A stretch of DNA of 33,921 nt, taken from positions 1-33,921 of the forward strand of contig WFYJ01000055.1 of NCBI GenBank assembly GCA_015490175.1, in the 5' to 3' direction. This DNA comes from Saprospiraceae bacterium. Lineage in GTDB: Bacteria > Bacteroidota > Bacteroidia > Chitinophagales > Saprospiraceae. Both the position numbers and the translations under genes were made by a program. Numbering within the stretch: the stretch's first letter is position 1; the number at the start of each line of letters is the position of its first letter. Positions 23,344 through 29,593 of the stretch are shown in pieces. Under the pieces are notes generated by a model, which was given only the letters and a program-made list of their open reading frames with translations, made no database searches and was not told the origin of the DNA.

Positions 23344-23418
23344 TTGTAACTATGTGAAACTCAGTGTATTCTCGGTGGATACTCTGTGTAACTGAATAAT
23401 TTTTTCGGCTTTTTTCAG
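23344..23418 (+). repeat. 'CTGTGAAAATCAGTG' dispersed module, copy 2
   Basis: TGTAACTATGTGAAACTCAG, then CGGTGGATACTCTGTGTAAC and TGAATAATTTTTTCGGC. It aligns with 10928-11007 and 32603-32664, keeping the same three blocks and spacing. A GCAGCTTTCAGCCGCAGATG block sits just upstream (23302), as at 10896. Confidence 0.75.
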
Positions 23419-23430
23419 GAGCCTCAAAAC

Positions 23431-23461
23431 AAAAAAGCCGGACCGATTTCCATCGATCCGG
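23431..23461 (-). terminator. Terminator of tRNA-Pro
   Basis: On the minus strand, CCGGATCGAT and ATCGGTCCGG form a 10-pair stem (one G-U) with a GGAA tetraloop, followed by a T-run (23431-23436). It starts six bases after the tRNA 3' end. Confidence 0.85.
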
Positions 23462-23466
23462 TCCCG

Positions 23467-23541
23467 TCGGGGCGGCAGGATTCGAACCTGCGACCCCCTG
23501 CTCCCAAAGCAGGTGCGCTAACCGGACTGCGCTACGCCCCG
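23467..23541 (-). tRNA. tRNA-Pro (anticodon TGG)
   Basis: 75 bases without an encoded CCA. Acceptor CGGGGCG pairs with CGCCCCG, discriminator A. D arm TAGCGCAGTCCGGTTAGCGC, anticodon arm CCTGC-TTTGGGA-GCAGG with TGG at the wobble to third positions, T arm GCAGG-TTCGAAT-CCTGC. All elements are intact. No -7 box is visible directly upstream, and a terminator lies between it and tRNA-Ser. Confidence 0.96.
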
Positions 23542-23600
23542 TATGACTTTTTTCCGAATTGCCTCAGCCCCGGACGGCGACCCTCCCGAACCAATCGGGA

Positions 23601-23628
23601 TGCGCTAACCGGACTGCGCTACGCCCCG
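23601..23628 (-). pseudogene. Broken tRNA-Pro: 5' half only
   Basis: 28 bases identical to the first 28 bases of the intact tRNA-Pro (23514-23541): acceptor 5' strand and D arm. Then, on the minus strand, the sequence changes to a TCCCG-ATTGGTT-CGGGA palindrome in place of the anticodon arm, briefly resembles the tRNA again at GGGTCGC, and loses the T arm and acceptor 3' strand. It cannot form a functional tRNA. Confidence 0.85.
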
Positions 23629-23634
23629 TGGGGT

Positions 23635-23665
23635 AAAAAAAATGTTCCCACGTTGAGGGAACATT
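23635..23665 (-). terminator. Terminator of tRNA-Ser
   Basis: AATGTTCCC and GGGAACATT form a perfect 9-pair stem with a 7-base loop. On the minus strand it is followed by T8. It begins three bases after the tRNA-Ser 3' end. Confidence 0.88.
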
Positions 23666-23667
23666 TG

Positions 23668-23757
23668 CGGTGGAGGCGGGATTCGAACCCGCGGTACCCC
23701 TTTTCGGAGTACGCCGGTTTAGCAAACCGGTGGTTTCAGCCACTCACCCACTCCACC
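23668..23757 (-). tRNA. tRNA-Ser (anticodon GCT)
   Basis: A 90-base class II tRNA without an encoded CCA. Acceptor GGTGGAG pairs with CTCCACC, discriminator G. Anticodon arm CCGGT-TTGCTAA-ACCGG gives GCT, which reads AGC/AGT. A long variable arm (GTACTCCGAAAAGGGGTAC region) follows, then T arm GCGGG-TTCGAAT-CCCGC. It is expressed away from dnaA's 3' end and has a candidate -7 box upstream. Confidence 0.96.
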
Positions 23758-23791
23758 AGAAGCGTTGAACGCTGATTTTTTCCAGCGGCGG

Positions 23792-23799
23792 CAAAGGTA
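23792..23799 (-). promoter_or_regulatory. Candidate -7 element for tRNA-Ser
   Basis: On the minus strand this reads TACCTTTG, an exact TAnnTTTG match, about 34 bases upstream of the mature tRNA 5' end. Confidence 0.5.
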
Positions 23800-23869
23800 A
23801 AAAGGCCTTTTTGCAAATACAAACACCCCGGCGCAAAATAAAGTTAACCACTTTGCCACGTGCTGATTA

Positions 23870-25351
23870 TCAAAAGGTTGACCTCAGGCTTGTTCTGATG
23901 CGCTTCTCCAGGTCCTCTACTTTCCCTTTGAAGACCTGGTCGGTATCCATCAGGCTCTTGACCGTGCGACAACTGTACAGTACGGTGCTGTGGTCGCGCC
24001 CGCCAAAAGTTTCGCCGATGGCTTTGAGGGACTTGCCCGTGAGCTTTTTTGCCAGATACATCGAAAGTTGGCGCGCAATGACGATCTGCCGCTTGCGCGT
24101 CTTGCTGGCCAGTTTCTCGACGGGCACATTGAAGTAATCCGCGACCAGCTCCTGGATGTAATCGACGGTGATCTCTTTGTTGATCTGATTGACGAATTTC
24201 GAGATGACCTGTTTGGCCAACTCGAGGTCAATTTTGCGGCCGTTGAGCATGGCCTGCGCACTGAGGGAGATCAATACCCCTTCCAGCTCGCGAATGTTGT
24301 TCTGAATCTGAAAGCAGATGAACTCCACCACATCATCGGGAAGATCAACCCCTTCCTGGCTCATCTTCGCCCCGAGGATGGCCATGCGCGTTTCGAAGTC
24401 GGGCGGCTGCAAATCGGCCGACAGGCCCCACTTGAAGCGCGATATGAGGCGGGGCTCCATGCCCGGCAGGTCCTTGGGTGCCCGGTCGCTGGTAAGGACG
24501 ATCTGTTTGCGCGCCTGGTGCAACTGGTTGAAGATGAAGAAAAAGATTTCCTGCGTCTTTTCCTTGCCACCCAGAAACTGGATGTCGTCCACGATCAGCA
24601 CATCGAGCAACTGGTAGAAGTTGACCAGATCGCTGATGGCGTTGTTGCGAATCGAGTCGATGATCTGATTGGTAAATTTTTCGCTCGTCACATAGAGCAC
24701 CGATTTCTGGGGCGACAGTTCCAGAATTTTGTTGCCAATGGCCTGGGCCAGGTGCGTCTTTCCCAACCCCACGTCGCCGTAGATGAGCAAGGGGTTGAAG
24801 GAGGTGGCGCCGGGCCGTTCGGCCACGCTCAGTCCGGCAGCCCGTGCCAGGCGGTTGCAGTCGCCTTCGATAAAGGTTTCGAACGTGAAGGACGGATTGA
24901 GCTGCGGATTGATCTTGAGCTTGCGAATGCCGGGAATGACGAAGGGATTCTTGATTTCCCGCGTATCCACCAGGCCGGGTATCTGATCATCGTCACTTCG
25001 GGTGTGTTGCTTGCCCGAGGCCTTTGGCACCTTCGGTCGGGTGGGTCCGGTGTTGGACATGCGGGGTTTCGGCTCTCCCAGCAGGATCTGGTACTCCAGC
25101 CGACCTTTCTCCCCCAGTTCGGCCTTGATGGCCCGACGCAACACCATGACGAAGTGCTCTTCGAGCCATTCGTAGAAAAACTTGTTGGGCACCTGAATGG
25201 TCAGCACATTGCCTTCCAGCTTGACGGGCTTGATGGGCTCGAACCAGGTGCGAAACGATTGGGGATTGACGTTTTTCCGAATGATTTCCAGGCAACTGTC
25301 CCAGACAGCCACGCAGTCTTTTTCAACCATCCTGACTTCAGATTGATTCAT
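23870..25351 (-). CDS. dnaA: Chromosomal replication initiator DnaA
   Basis: 493 residues. DnaA binds oriC boxes and opens the origin in its ATP form. Domain I (about 12-90) has VWDSCLEIIRKNVNPQSF and the FFYEWLEEH segment; domain II is a short linker (about 95-145). Domain III is the AAA+ core with Walker A GDVGLGKT (192-199), Walker B VLIVDDIQFL (D255, D256), sensor I TSDRAPKDL, and RLISRFKWGL with the arginine finger region. Domain IV ends with the DNA-binding signature GGRDHSTVLYS (450-460). The first ATG of the frame is used; an alternative start seven codons later is possible. The usual dnaA-dnaN-recF order is absent; it lies upstream of tRNA-Ser and yebC on the same strand. Confidence 0.97.
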   Translation of the reverse strand: MNQSEVRMVEKDCVAVWDSCLEIIRKNVNPQSFRTWFEPIKPVKLEGNVLTIQVPNKFFYEWLEEHFVMVLRRAIKAELGEKGRLEYQILLGEPKPRMSNTGPTRPKVPKASGKQHTRSDDDQIPGLVDTREIKNPFVIPGIRKLKINPQLNPSFTFETFIEGDCNRLARAAGLSVAERPGATSFNPLLIYGDVGLGKTHLAQAIGNKILELSPQKSVLYVTSEKFTNQIIDSIRNNAISDLVNFYQLLDVLIVDDIQFLGGKEKTQEIFFFIFNQLHQARKQIVLTSDRAPKDLPGMEPRLISRFKWGLSADLQPPDFETRMAILGAKMSQEGVDLPDDVVEFICFQIQNNIRELEGVLISLSAQAMLNGRKIDLELAKQVISKFVNQINKEITVDYIQELVADYFNVPVEKLASKTRKRQIVIARQLSMYLAKKLTGKSLKAIGETFGGRDHSTVLYSCRTVKSLMDTDQVFKGKVEDLEKRIRTSLRSTF

Positions 25352-25736
25352 TACCTGCCGGGTAAAAGGTTAAACAATAGGAGGACACACACAACCTTAA
25401 TGCGTATTAAGGAGTGCCTGGGTATCAGTAAGCCTGTCTGTAGCAAGTTAGCGGGATGGAAATCCTCGATGCGGGTTTGCTGCCTTGATGTCCGCCCGAG
25501 TACAGGCGTAAGGAGCGACCACAAAGATGGGTCAATTCAGACCAAAAATCCAAGATGACAATACAATCACTTGTATATTTTTTTAACTAAATCGTTGATC
25601 GGAATAAATTGATAACCAATTAATTACAATCAACCAATTTTCACAACAGACTCATTTTCAACCAGCACACCAACACGGTGTACGTACCGGCATCTGAAGG
25701 GGTTTCACCCAAAAAACGACAAGATTTCGAGCAAGC
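25352..25736. other. dnaA upstream region, AT-rich part, no gene
   Basis: The gap between dnaA and the DUF7935-like gene. CCTTAAT-GCGT-ATTAAGG (25395-25412) is a 7-base-arm palindrome 44 bases before dnaA, a plausible operator. A near -7 box (CATCTTTG on the minus strand, about 25523-25530) lies further up. 25555-25660 is strikingly AT-rich, with AACCAATT repeated at 25614-25621 and 25633-25640. I found no cluster of TTATCCACA-like DnaA boxes, so an origin is not supported. Confidence 0.5.
25395..25412. promoter_or_regulatory. Palindrome upstream of dnaA
   Basis: CCTTAAT, spacer GCGT, ATTAAGG: perfect 7-base arms, 44 bases upstream of the dnaA start codon. The position suggests an operator or a 5' leader hairpin for dnaA. 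The binding factor is unknown. Confidence 0.45.
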
Positions 25737-26270
25737 TCAGAGGAACACCGAAGCCTCCTTTCGGATAGCTTTGAGGGCTTTGCTCGTGGCGGGCTCTTCC
25801 ATTTTTTCCCAGAACATGACGAGTGCGTCGGCCAGCACCCGGGAGTCGGCCTTGGGATCCACCTGTTCGGCCACGCCGTTGATGATCTGCTCGACCTCCT
25901 GGCGAGCCAGGCGGACGATTGCCCACAGGTTGTCGGAGACGTACACCTGTTGGCTGACATTGTGCTCGAATTCTTGCTGTATGGCCATGAGGAGTGCAAT
26001 GCGCAAGGCCGCTGCATTGGTGCCCTCTACGCGGATGCGCAGCACCAGGTCGGGAAGCTGGATGCGCTCCATGAGCAGGGCCAGCCGCTCGTAGGCTTGC
26101 AACTTGAGCGGGAGCGTGGTCTTGCGGGCCTGTTGATTGAGCTCCACCTGCTTCAACTGCACCTGCTTCTGAAGAAATTCCTGAATCAGGTACCAGGCTG
26201 TAAAAAACACCACCAGTCCGGGGATGGTGAGCTTCAACAATTCGAGCAAGAAGTCGAGCAATGCAGACAT
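25737..26270 (-). CDS. DUF7935-like single-pass membrane protein
   Basis: 177 residues from the ATG at 26270 (MSALLDFLLELLKLTIPGLV). One N-terminal membrane helix (about 8-28) is followed by a basic, glutamine-rich helix (QVQLKQVELNQQARKTT) and the conserved LPLKLQAYERLALLMERI. A helical cytoplasmic domain ends FWEKMEEPATSKALKAIRKEASVFL (shown here by LKAIRKEASVFL). This pattern matches a short Bacteroidota-specific family that I recall as DUF7935; its function is unknown. It is divergently transcribed from the iscA-type gene, with 112 bases between the starts. CATCTTTG on the minus strand at about 26307-26314 could be a variant -7 box. Whether it is functionally tied to Fe-S assembly is not shown. 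Confidence 0.75.
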   Translation of the reverse strand: MSALLDFLLELLKLTIPGLVVFFTAWYLIQEFLQKQVQLKQVELNQQARKTTLPLKLQAYERLALLMERIQLPDLVLRIRVEGTNAAALRIALLMAIQQEFEHNVSQQVYVSDNLWAIVRLARQEVEQIINGVAEQVDPKADSRVLADALVMFWEKMEEPATSKALKAIRKEASVFL

Positions 26271-26358
26271 AGGAAGTTTGGCTTGAAGGAGACGATGGGG
26301 CTCGGCAAAGATGACAAGTTTGCCGAAAGGCTGATCAACTTCACAGGAACCAGTTTTG

Positions 26359-26366
26359 TATTTTTG
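26359..26366 (+). promoter_or_regulatory. Candidate -7 element for the iscA-type gene
   Basis: TATTTTTG is an exact TAnnTTTG match, 16 bases upstream of the ATG at 26383. No good -33 TTG at the expected spacing. Confidence 0.5.
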
Positions 26367-26382
26367 CAAAAAACCTCTCGCT

Positions 26383-26733
26383 ATGGCTGTAGATATCACC
26401 AAAGAATTGCCTCTGACCATCACACCTTCCGCATTCCGACAACTGATGCAGATCAGGGAAGAACAGGGCATCGGCGAGGAGTACGGCTTGCGCGTGGGCG
26501 TGAAGGGCGGCGGATGTGCGGGCTTTTCCTACTTGCTGGGGTTCGATGTGCAAAAGGAAAACGACGAGGTATTCGAATACCAGGGCCTGAAAGTCTTCAT
26601 CCAGAAGGCGCACATGCTCTATCTGCTGGGCACCCGCATCGACTGGGCCGAAGGACTCAACAATCGCGGGTTCACTTTCGACAATCCCAATGCCAAGGAG
26701 ACCTGCGGTTGCGGCTCCTCTTTTTCCGCCTGA
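26383..26733 (+). CDS. A-type iron-sulfur cluster carrier (IscA/ErpA/SufA family)
   Basis: 116 residues, the usual length. It carries the three conserved cysteines of A-type carriers: C45 in GVKGGGCAGFSY and C108/C110 in ETCGCGSSF, which bind an Fe-S cluster or iron at the dimer interface. ITPSAFRQLMQI at the N-terminus matches the family's ITxxAxxxL pattern. It delivers assembled clusters to apo-proteins. Which subfamily (IscA, SufA or ErpA) cannot be decided by eye, and no suf or isc operon surrounds it. Start at 26383 (MAVDITKELPLTI) follows a perfect -7 box; the upstream in-frame ATG at 26356 lies before that box. Confidence 0.93.
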   Translation: MAVDITKELPLTITPSAFRQLMQIREEQGIGEEYGLRVGVKGGGCAGFSYLLGFDVQKENDEVFEYQGLKVFIQKAHMLYLLGTRIDWAEGLNNRGFTFDNPNAKETCGCGSSFSA

Positions 26734-26809
26734 ATCTTGCCCTGCCCCGGCGCTTCCATCGTCCCCCGCCCTCCGTTGGGGGCCAATTACCCGACATTGG
26801 TCGCATCTT

Positions 26810-26840
26810 TTTGGTGCAGCCAATCAAACGCGTTACTTTG
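26810..26840 (+). promoter_or_regulatory. Candidate promoter for the SPFH/zinc-ribbon unit
   Basis: TTTG (26810-26813) and TACTTTG (26834-26840) are separated by 20 bases. The -7 box is one base short of TAnnTTTG, but the -33 spacing is right. It lies about 28 bases upstream of the ATG at 26869. Confidence 0.45.
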
Positions 26841-26868
26841 GGCCCGTAGCAAAAACACCAGATCCATC

Positions 26869-27870
26869 ATGGGACTTTTCGATTTTTTCCGGGACGAGTT
26901 CATCGAAGTCATCGACTGGGTGGAACAGGACCCGAACGTGGTGCTGTGGAAGTTCCCGGACCGCGATGCCAACATCAAGTATGGCGCACAACTCACTGTG
27001 CGCGAGTCGCAGGTAGCCATTTTCGTGGATGAAGGGCAGATCGCCGATGTGCTGGGGCCGGGCCAATGGGAACTCATCACGGAAAACCTGCCCGTACTTA
27101 CCACCCTGCGCCACTGGGACAAGGGCTTCCAATCTCCCTTCAAATGCGATGTGTACTTCATCAGTACCAAAACCTTCACCAACCTCAAATGGGGCACGCC
27201 CAACCCCGTCATCATGCCCGACCCGCAATTCAAGCAGGTGCGCGTGCGGGCCCACGGCGTCTATTTCGTCAAGGTGAAAGACCCGGTAGCCTTCTTCAAG
27301 GAATTTGCCGGCACGCATCCGGTACTGCGCATCCAGGACATCGAGGACCGCTTGCGCGGCATTGTGGCGCCCAAGTTTGCCGAAGTGTTGGCCGAATCGG
27401 GCATCTCTGTCATGGGGCTGGTGGCCAACTATTCCGAGCTGGGCGACAAGATCCGCCCATTCCTGCAGCAGGACGTCGATCCGTTCGGGTTGGAGATCAC
27501 CAAGTTTCAGATCACGAGTACGACCCTGCCCAAGGAGGTGGAAGCATTCTACGACAAGGTCACCAACATGAACATGGTCGGTGACGATCTGGAACGCTTC
27601 ACCCGATTCCAGCAAGCCCAGGCCATCGAAAAGGCCGCAGACAATCCCGGCGGGGGCGCCGGCGAGGGCATCGGCATTGGCGTAGGGCTTGGCATGGCCA
27701 AAATGATGATGGAGCAAAGCCAGCCACAAAAACAGGCCGAACCATCTTCGGCCATGACGCGTCAGGAGATCCTCGACACGCTCAAGCAACTGGGCGAGCT
27801 GGTGAAGGAAGGCATCGTCACGCAGGAGGAGTTTGAAGCCAAGAAAAAAGAGCTTCTCAGCCGCCTGTAA
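26869..27870 (+). CDS. SPFH-domain protein with C-terminal SHOCT (YdjI-like)
   Basis: 333 residues from the ATG at 26869 (MGLFDFFRDEFIEVIDW), the conserved start of this group; the longer frame from 26737 starts inside the iscA 3' region. The SPFH/band-7-like domain covers about 20-270, with VVLWKFPDRDANIKYGAQLTV (partly cited: KFPDRDANIKYGAQLTV) and GVYFVKVKDPVAFF. A glycine-rich linker (PGGGAGEGIGIGVGLGMAKM) leads to a short SHOCT domain (about 298-333) that often mediates oligomerisation. Relatives are annotated 'virion core protein' by history; the B. subtilis homologue YdjI works with YdjG to anchor PspA at the membrane under envelope stress. The next gene 47 bases downstream is YdjG-like, so the pair is conserved. 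No pspA is seen here. Confidence 0.88.
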   Translation: MGLFDFFRDEFIEVIDWVEQDPNVVLWKFPDRDANIKYGAQLTVRESQVAIFVDEGQIADVLGPGQWELITENLPVLTTLRHWDKGFQSPFKCDVYFISTKTFTNLKWGTPNPVIMPDPQFKQVRVRAHGVYFVKVKDPVAFFKEFAGTHPVLRIQDIEDRLRGIVAPKFAEVLAESGISVMGLVANYSELGDKIRPFLQQDVDPFGLEITKFQITSTTLPKEVEAFYDKVTNMNMVGDDLERFTRFQQAQAIEKAADNPGGGAGEGIGIGVGLGMAKMMMEQSQPQKQAEPSSAMTRQEILDTLKQLGELVKEGIVTQEEFEAKKKELLSRL

Positions 27871-27917
27871 ACAGCTTCGAGCAGTCTTTTCCCCTGTGTT
27901 AGGACCTCAACGGAACC

Positions 27918-29063
27918 ATGCCACAACGAGCTCATCCCGAAGATACCCCTGCTTTCGAGCGTGACAAGGAATTTGTCAAGGGGGCACTGTACGAGGAATG
28001 CCCCAGTTGTGGCGGTCAGCTCGAATATTCGGCTGAAAAGCAGCGCATCGTCTGTCCCTATTGTGGCTATGAGGAAGAATTCGACCGCGCCAACGACCAG
28101 GTCGTCGAGCGCAGCCTGGCAGAGGCCGCACGGGCCATCCGGCAATGGAACCCGGGCGAGACGGGCCGCAAGCTGTTCGAGTGCCACAATTGCGGGGCCC
28201 GCGTGTTGGTCGAGCCCGAGGAGGTGCAAATACGTTGCGGTTTTTGCGGAAGCGAAAACATCAACGTGCAGGCCATCGAACAGAAGTTCATCAAGCCGGT
28301 CGGCATCATTCCCTTTTACGTTTCCCGCGATCAGGCGCTCGAGCGGTTCAAACAGTGGCTCAGGCAGGGCTGGTTCCACCCCGACAGCCTGCGCAAGCTG
28401 GCCCGGGTCGAGGAGCTGCACGGCATTTACCTTCCCTTCTGGACCTACGATGCGCAAACCGAATCGGACTGGGAAGGATATGCCGGCTACTACTACTACG
28501 TGACGCGCACGGTCATGCGCAACGGCAAGCCCGTCATGGTGCAGGAGCGGCGCATTCGGTGGGTGTATCGCAGCGGGCATCTCAGCCACTTTTTCGACGA
28601 CGTGTTGGTGCCGGCCTCGGGCGGCCTTTCCCCCGAAGAAGTGGCCGGCATCGAGCCTTTCCGGCTCAACGAACTGGTCAATTTCGACCCGCGCCTGATG
28701 ATGGGCTGGGAAGCCGAAGTGTACAAGATCGAGGTGGACGAAGGCTACCAGATAGCCGATCGCATCATGGACCACCGCATCCGGCAGATGTGTTCGGCCC
28801 AACTGGGCGGCGACACCCAGCGCAATCTGCGGATCCACAGCCGGAAGTTCAACCAGACTTTCAAGCTCGTCGTGTTGCCCGTGTGGATCGCCTCGTACGA
28901 ATACAAGGGCAAGCGCTATCACTTCATGATCAACGGGCAGACCGGAAAAGTAAGCGGCGCCAAGCCCCTGTCGTGGGTAAAAATCTTTATCCTTGTGCTC
29001 GCATTTGCGGCCATCCTCGCCCTGCTGTGGTATTTGCGCGAGCAAGGCGTACTGGCACAATGA
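27918..29063 (+). CDS. Two zinc-ribbon membrane-anchored protein (YdjG-like)
   Basis: 381 residues. Two N-terminal zinc ribbons are visible as CxxC pairs: C28/C31 with C46/C49, and C89/C92 with C107/C110. A large globular middle (about 115-345) is rich in aromatic residues and includes LPFWTYDAQTESDWEGYAGY, a hallmark of this family. A single membrane helix lies near the C-terminus (about 353-372, WVKIFILVLAFAAILALLWY) with a short tail. Database annotations often call such proteins 'replication restart DNA helicase PriA' by mistake, because of the zinc ribbon; there is no helicase motif. It probably works with the SPFH partner at the cytoplasmic membrane. Its TGA overlaps an ATG of the next frame (ATGA at 29060-29063), compatible with translational coupling. 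Confidence 0.85.
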   Translation: MPQRAHPEDTPAFERDKEFVKGALYEECPSCGGQLEYSAEKQRIVCPYCGYEEEFDRANDQVVERSLAEAARAIRQWNPGETGRKLFECHNCGARVLVEPEEVQIRCGFCGSENINVQAIEQKFIKPVGIIPFYVSRDQALERFKQWLRQGWFHPDSLRKLARVEELHGIYLPFWTYDAQTESDWEGYAGYYYYVTRTVMRNGKPVMVQERRIRWVYRSGHLSHFFDDVLVPASGGLSPEEVAGIEPFRLNELVNFDPRLMMGWEAEVYKIEVDEGYQIADRIMDHRIRQMCSAQLGGDTQRNLRIHSRKFNQTFKLVVLPVWIASYEYKGKRYHFMINGQTGKVSGAKPLSWVKIFILVLAFAAILALLWYLREQGVLAQ

Positions 29064-29086
29064 CTTCACATCAACGCGGGCAGCTT

Positions 29087-29593
29087 ATGATCCAGATTTT
29101 CGTCACTGGCGGCACTTTCGACAAGGAATACGATTACCTCTCGGGCGGATTGTTTTTCAAGGACACCCACGTGCCCAAGATGCTGGAACGGGGTCGTTGC
29201 ACCCTTGACGTCGACATCAAAACGCTGATGATGATCGACAGCCTGGACATGACGGATGCCGACCGGGAAATCATCGCCCACAATTGCCGCCTGACCAAAA
29301 CCAACCAGATCCTCGTCACCCATGGCACCGACACCATGGTGACTACGGCCAGATATCTGGCCCAACAAAACATCGAAGGCAAGACCATCGTGCTGACGGG
29401 CGCGCTCATTCCGTACGCGTTCGGCACCTCATCCGATGGCTTTTTCAACCTGGGCAGTGCGCTTGCCTTCGTGCAGACGCTGCCGCCCGGCGTGTACGTC
29501 GCCATGAACGGCCGGTATTTCCACTGGAACAACGTGCGCAAGAATCCGCGCACAGGCTATTTCGAGGAATTGCCCGTCGAAGAGTCGGCCTGA
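29087..29593 (+). CDS. Short asparaginase N-domain protein
   Basis: 168 residues from the ATG at 29087 (MIQIFVTGGTFDKEYD). This corresponds only to the N-terminal domain of type I/II L-asparaginase: both threonine motifs are present, TGGTFDK (T10) and VTHGTDTMV (T81, D82), but the C-terminal domain is missing. Relatives of this size form a distinct conserved group, so it is not obviously a truncation; enzymatic activity is uncertain. An alternative start at 29060 overlaps the upstream stop as ATGA and would add nine residues (MTSHQRGQL); family alignment by memory favours 29087. Third gene of the SPFH unit by position. Its 3' end overlaps the convergent glycerate kinase gene by 37 bases. Confidence 0.82.
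   Translation: MIQIFVTGGTFDKEYDYLSGGLFFKDTHVPKMLERGRCTLDVDIKTLMMIDSLDMTDADREIIAHNCRLTKTNQILVTHGTDTMVTTARYLAQQNIEGKTIVLTGALIPYAFGTSSDGFFNLGSALAFVQTLPPGVYVAMNGRYFHWNNVRKNPRTGYFEELPVEESA

Noticed and set aside
23601-23628. Second functional tRNA-Pro
   Set aside because: Although a TGG-like loop can be drawn, the T arm and 3' acceptor strand are missing.
25555-25660. AT-rich tract as oriC
   Set aside because: AT-richness next to dnaA is suggestive, but no DnaA-box cluster was found; kept only as a regulatory region.
27918-29063. PriA-type helicase
   Set aside because: Only zinc ribbons are shared; no Walker or helicase motif and a C-terminal membrane helix is present.
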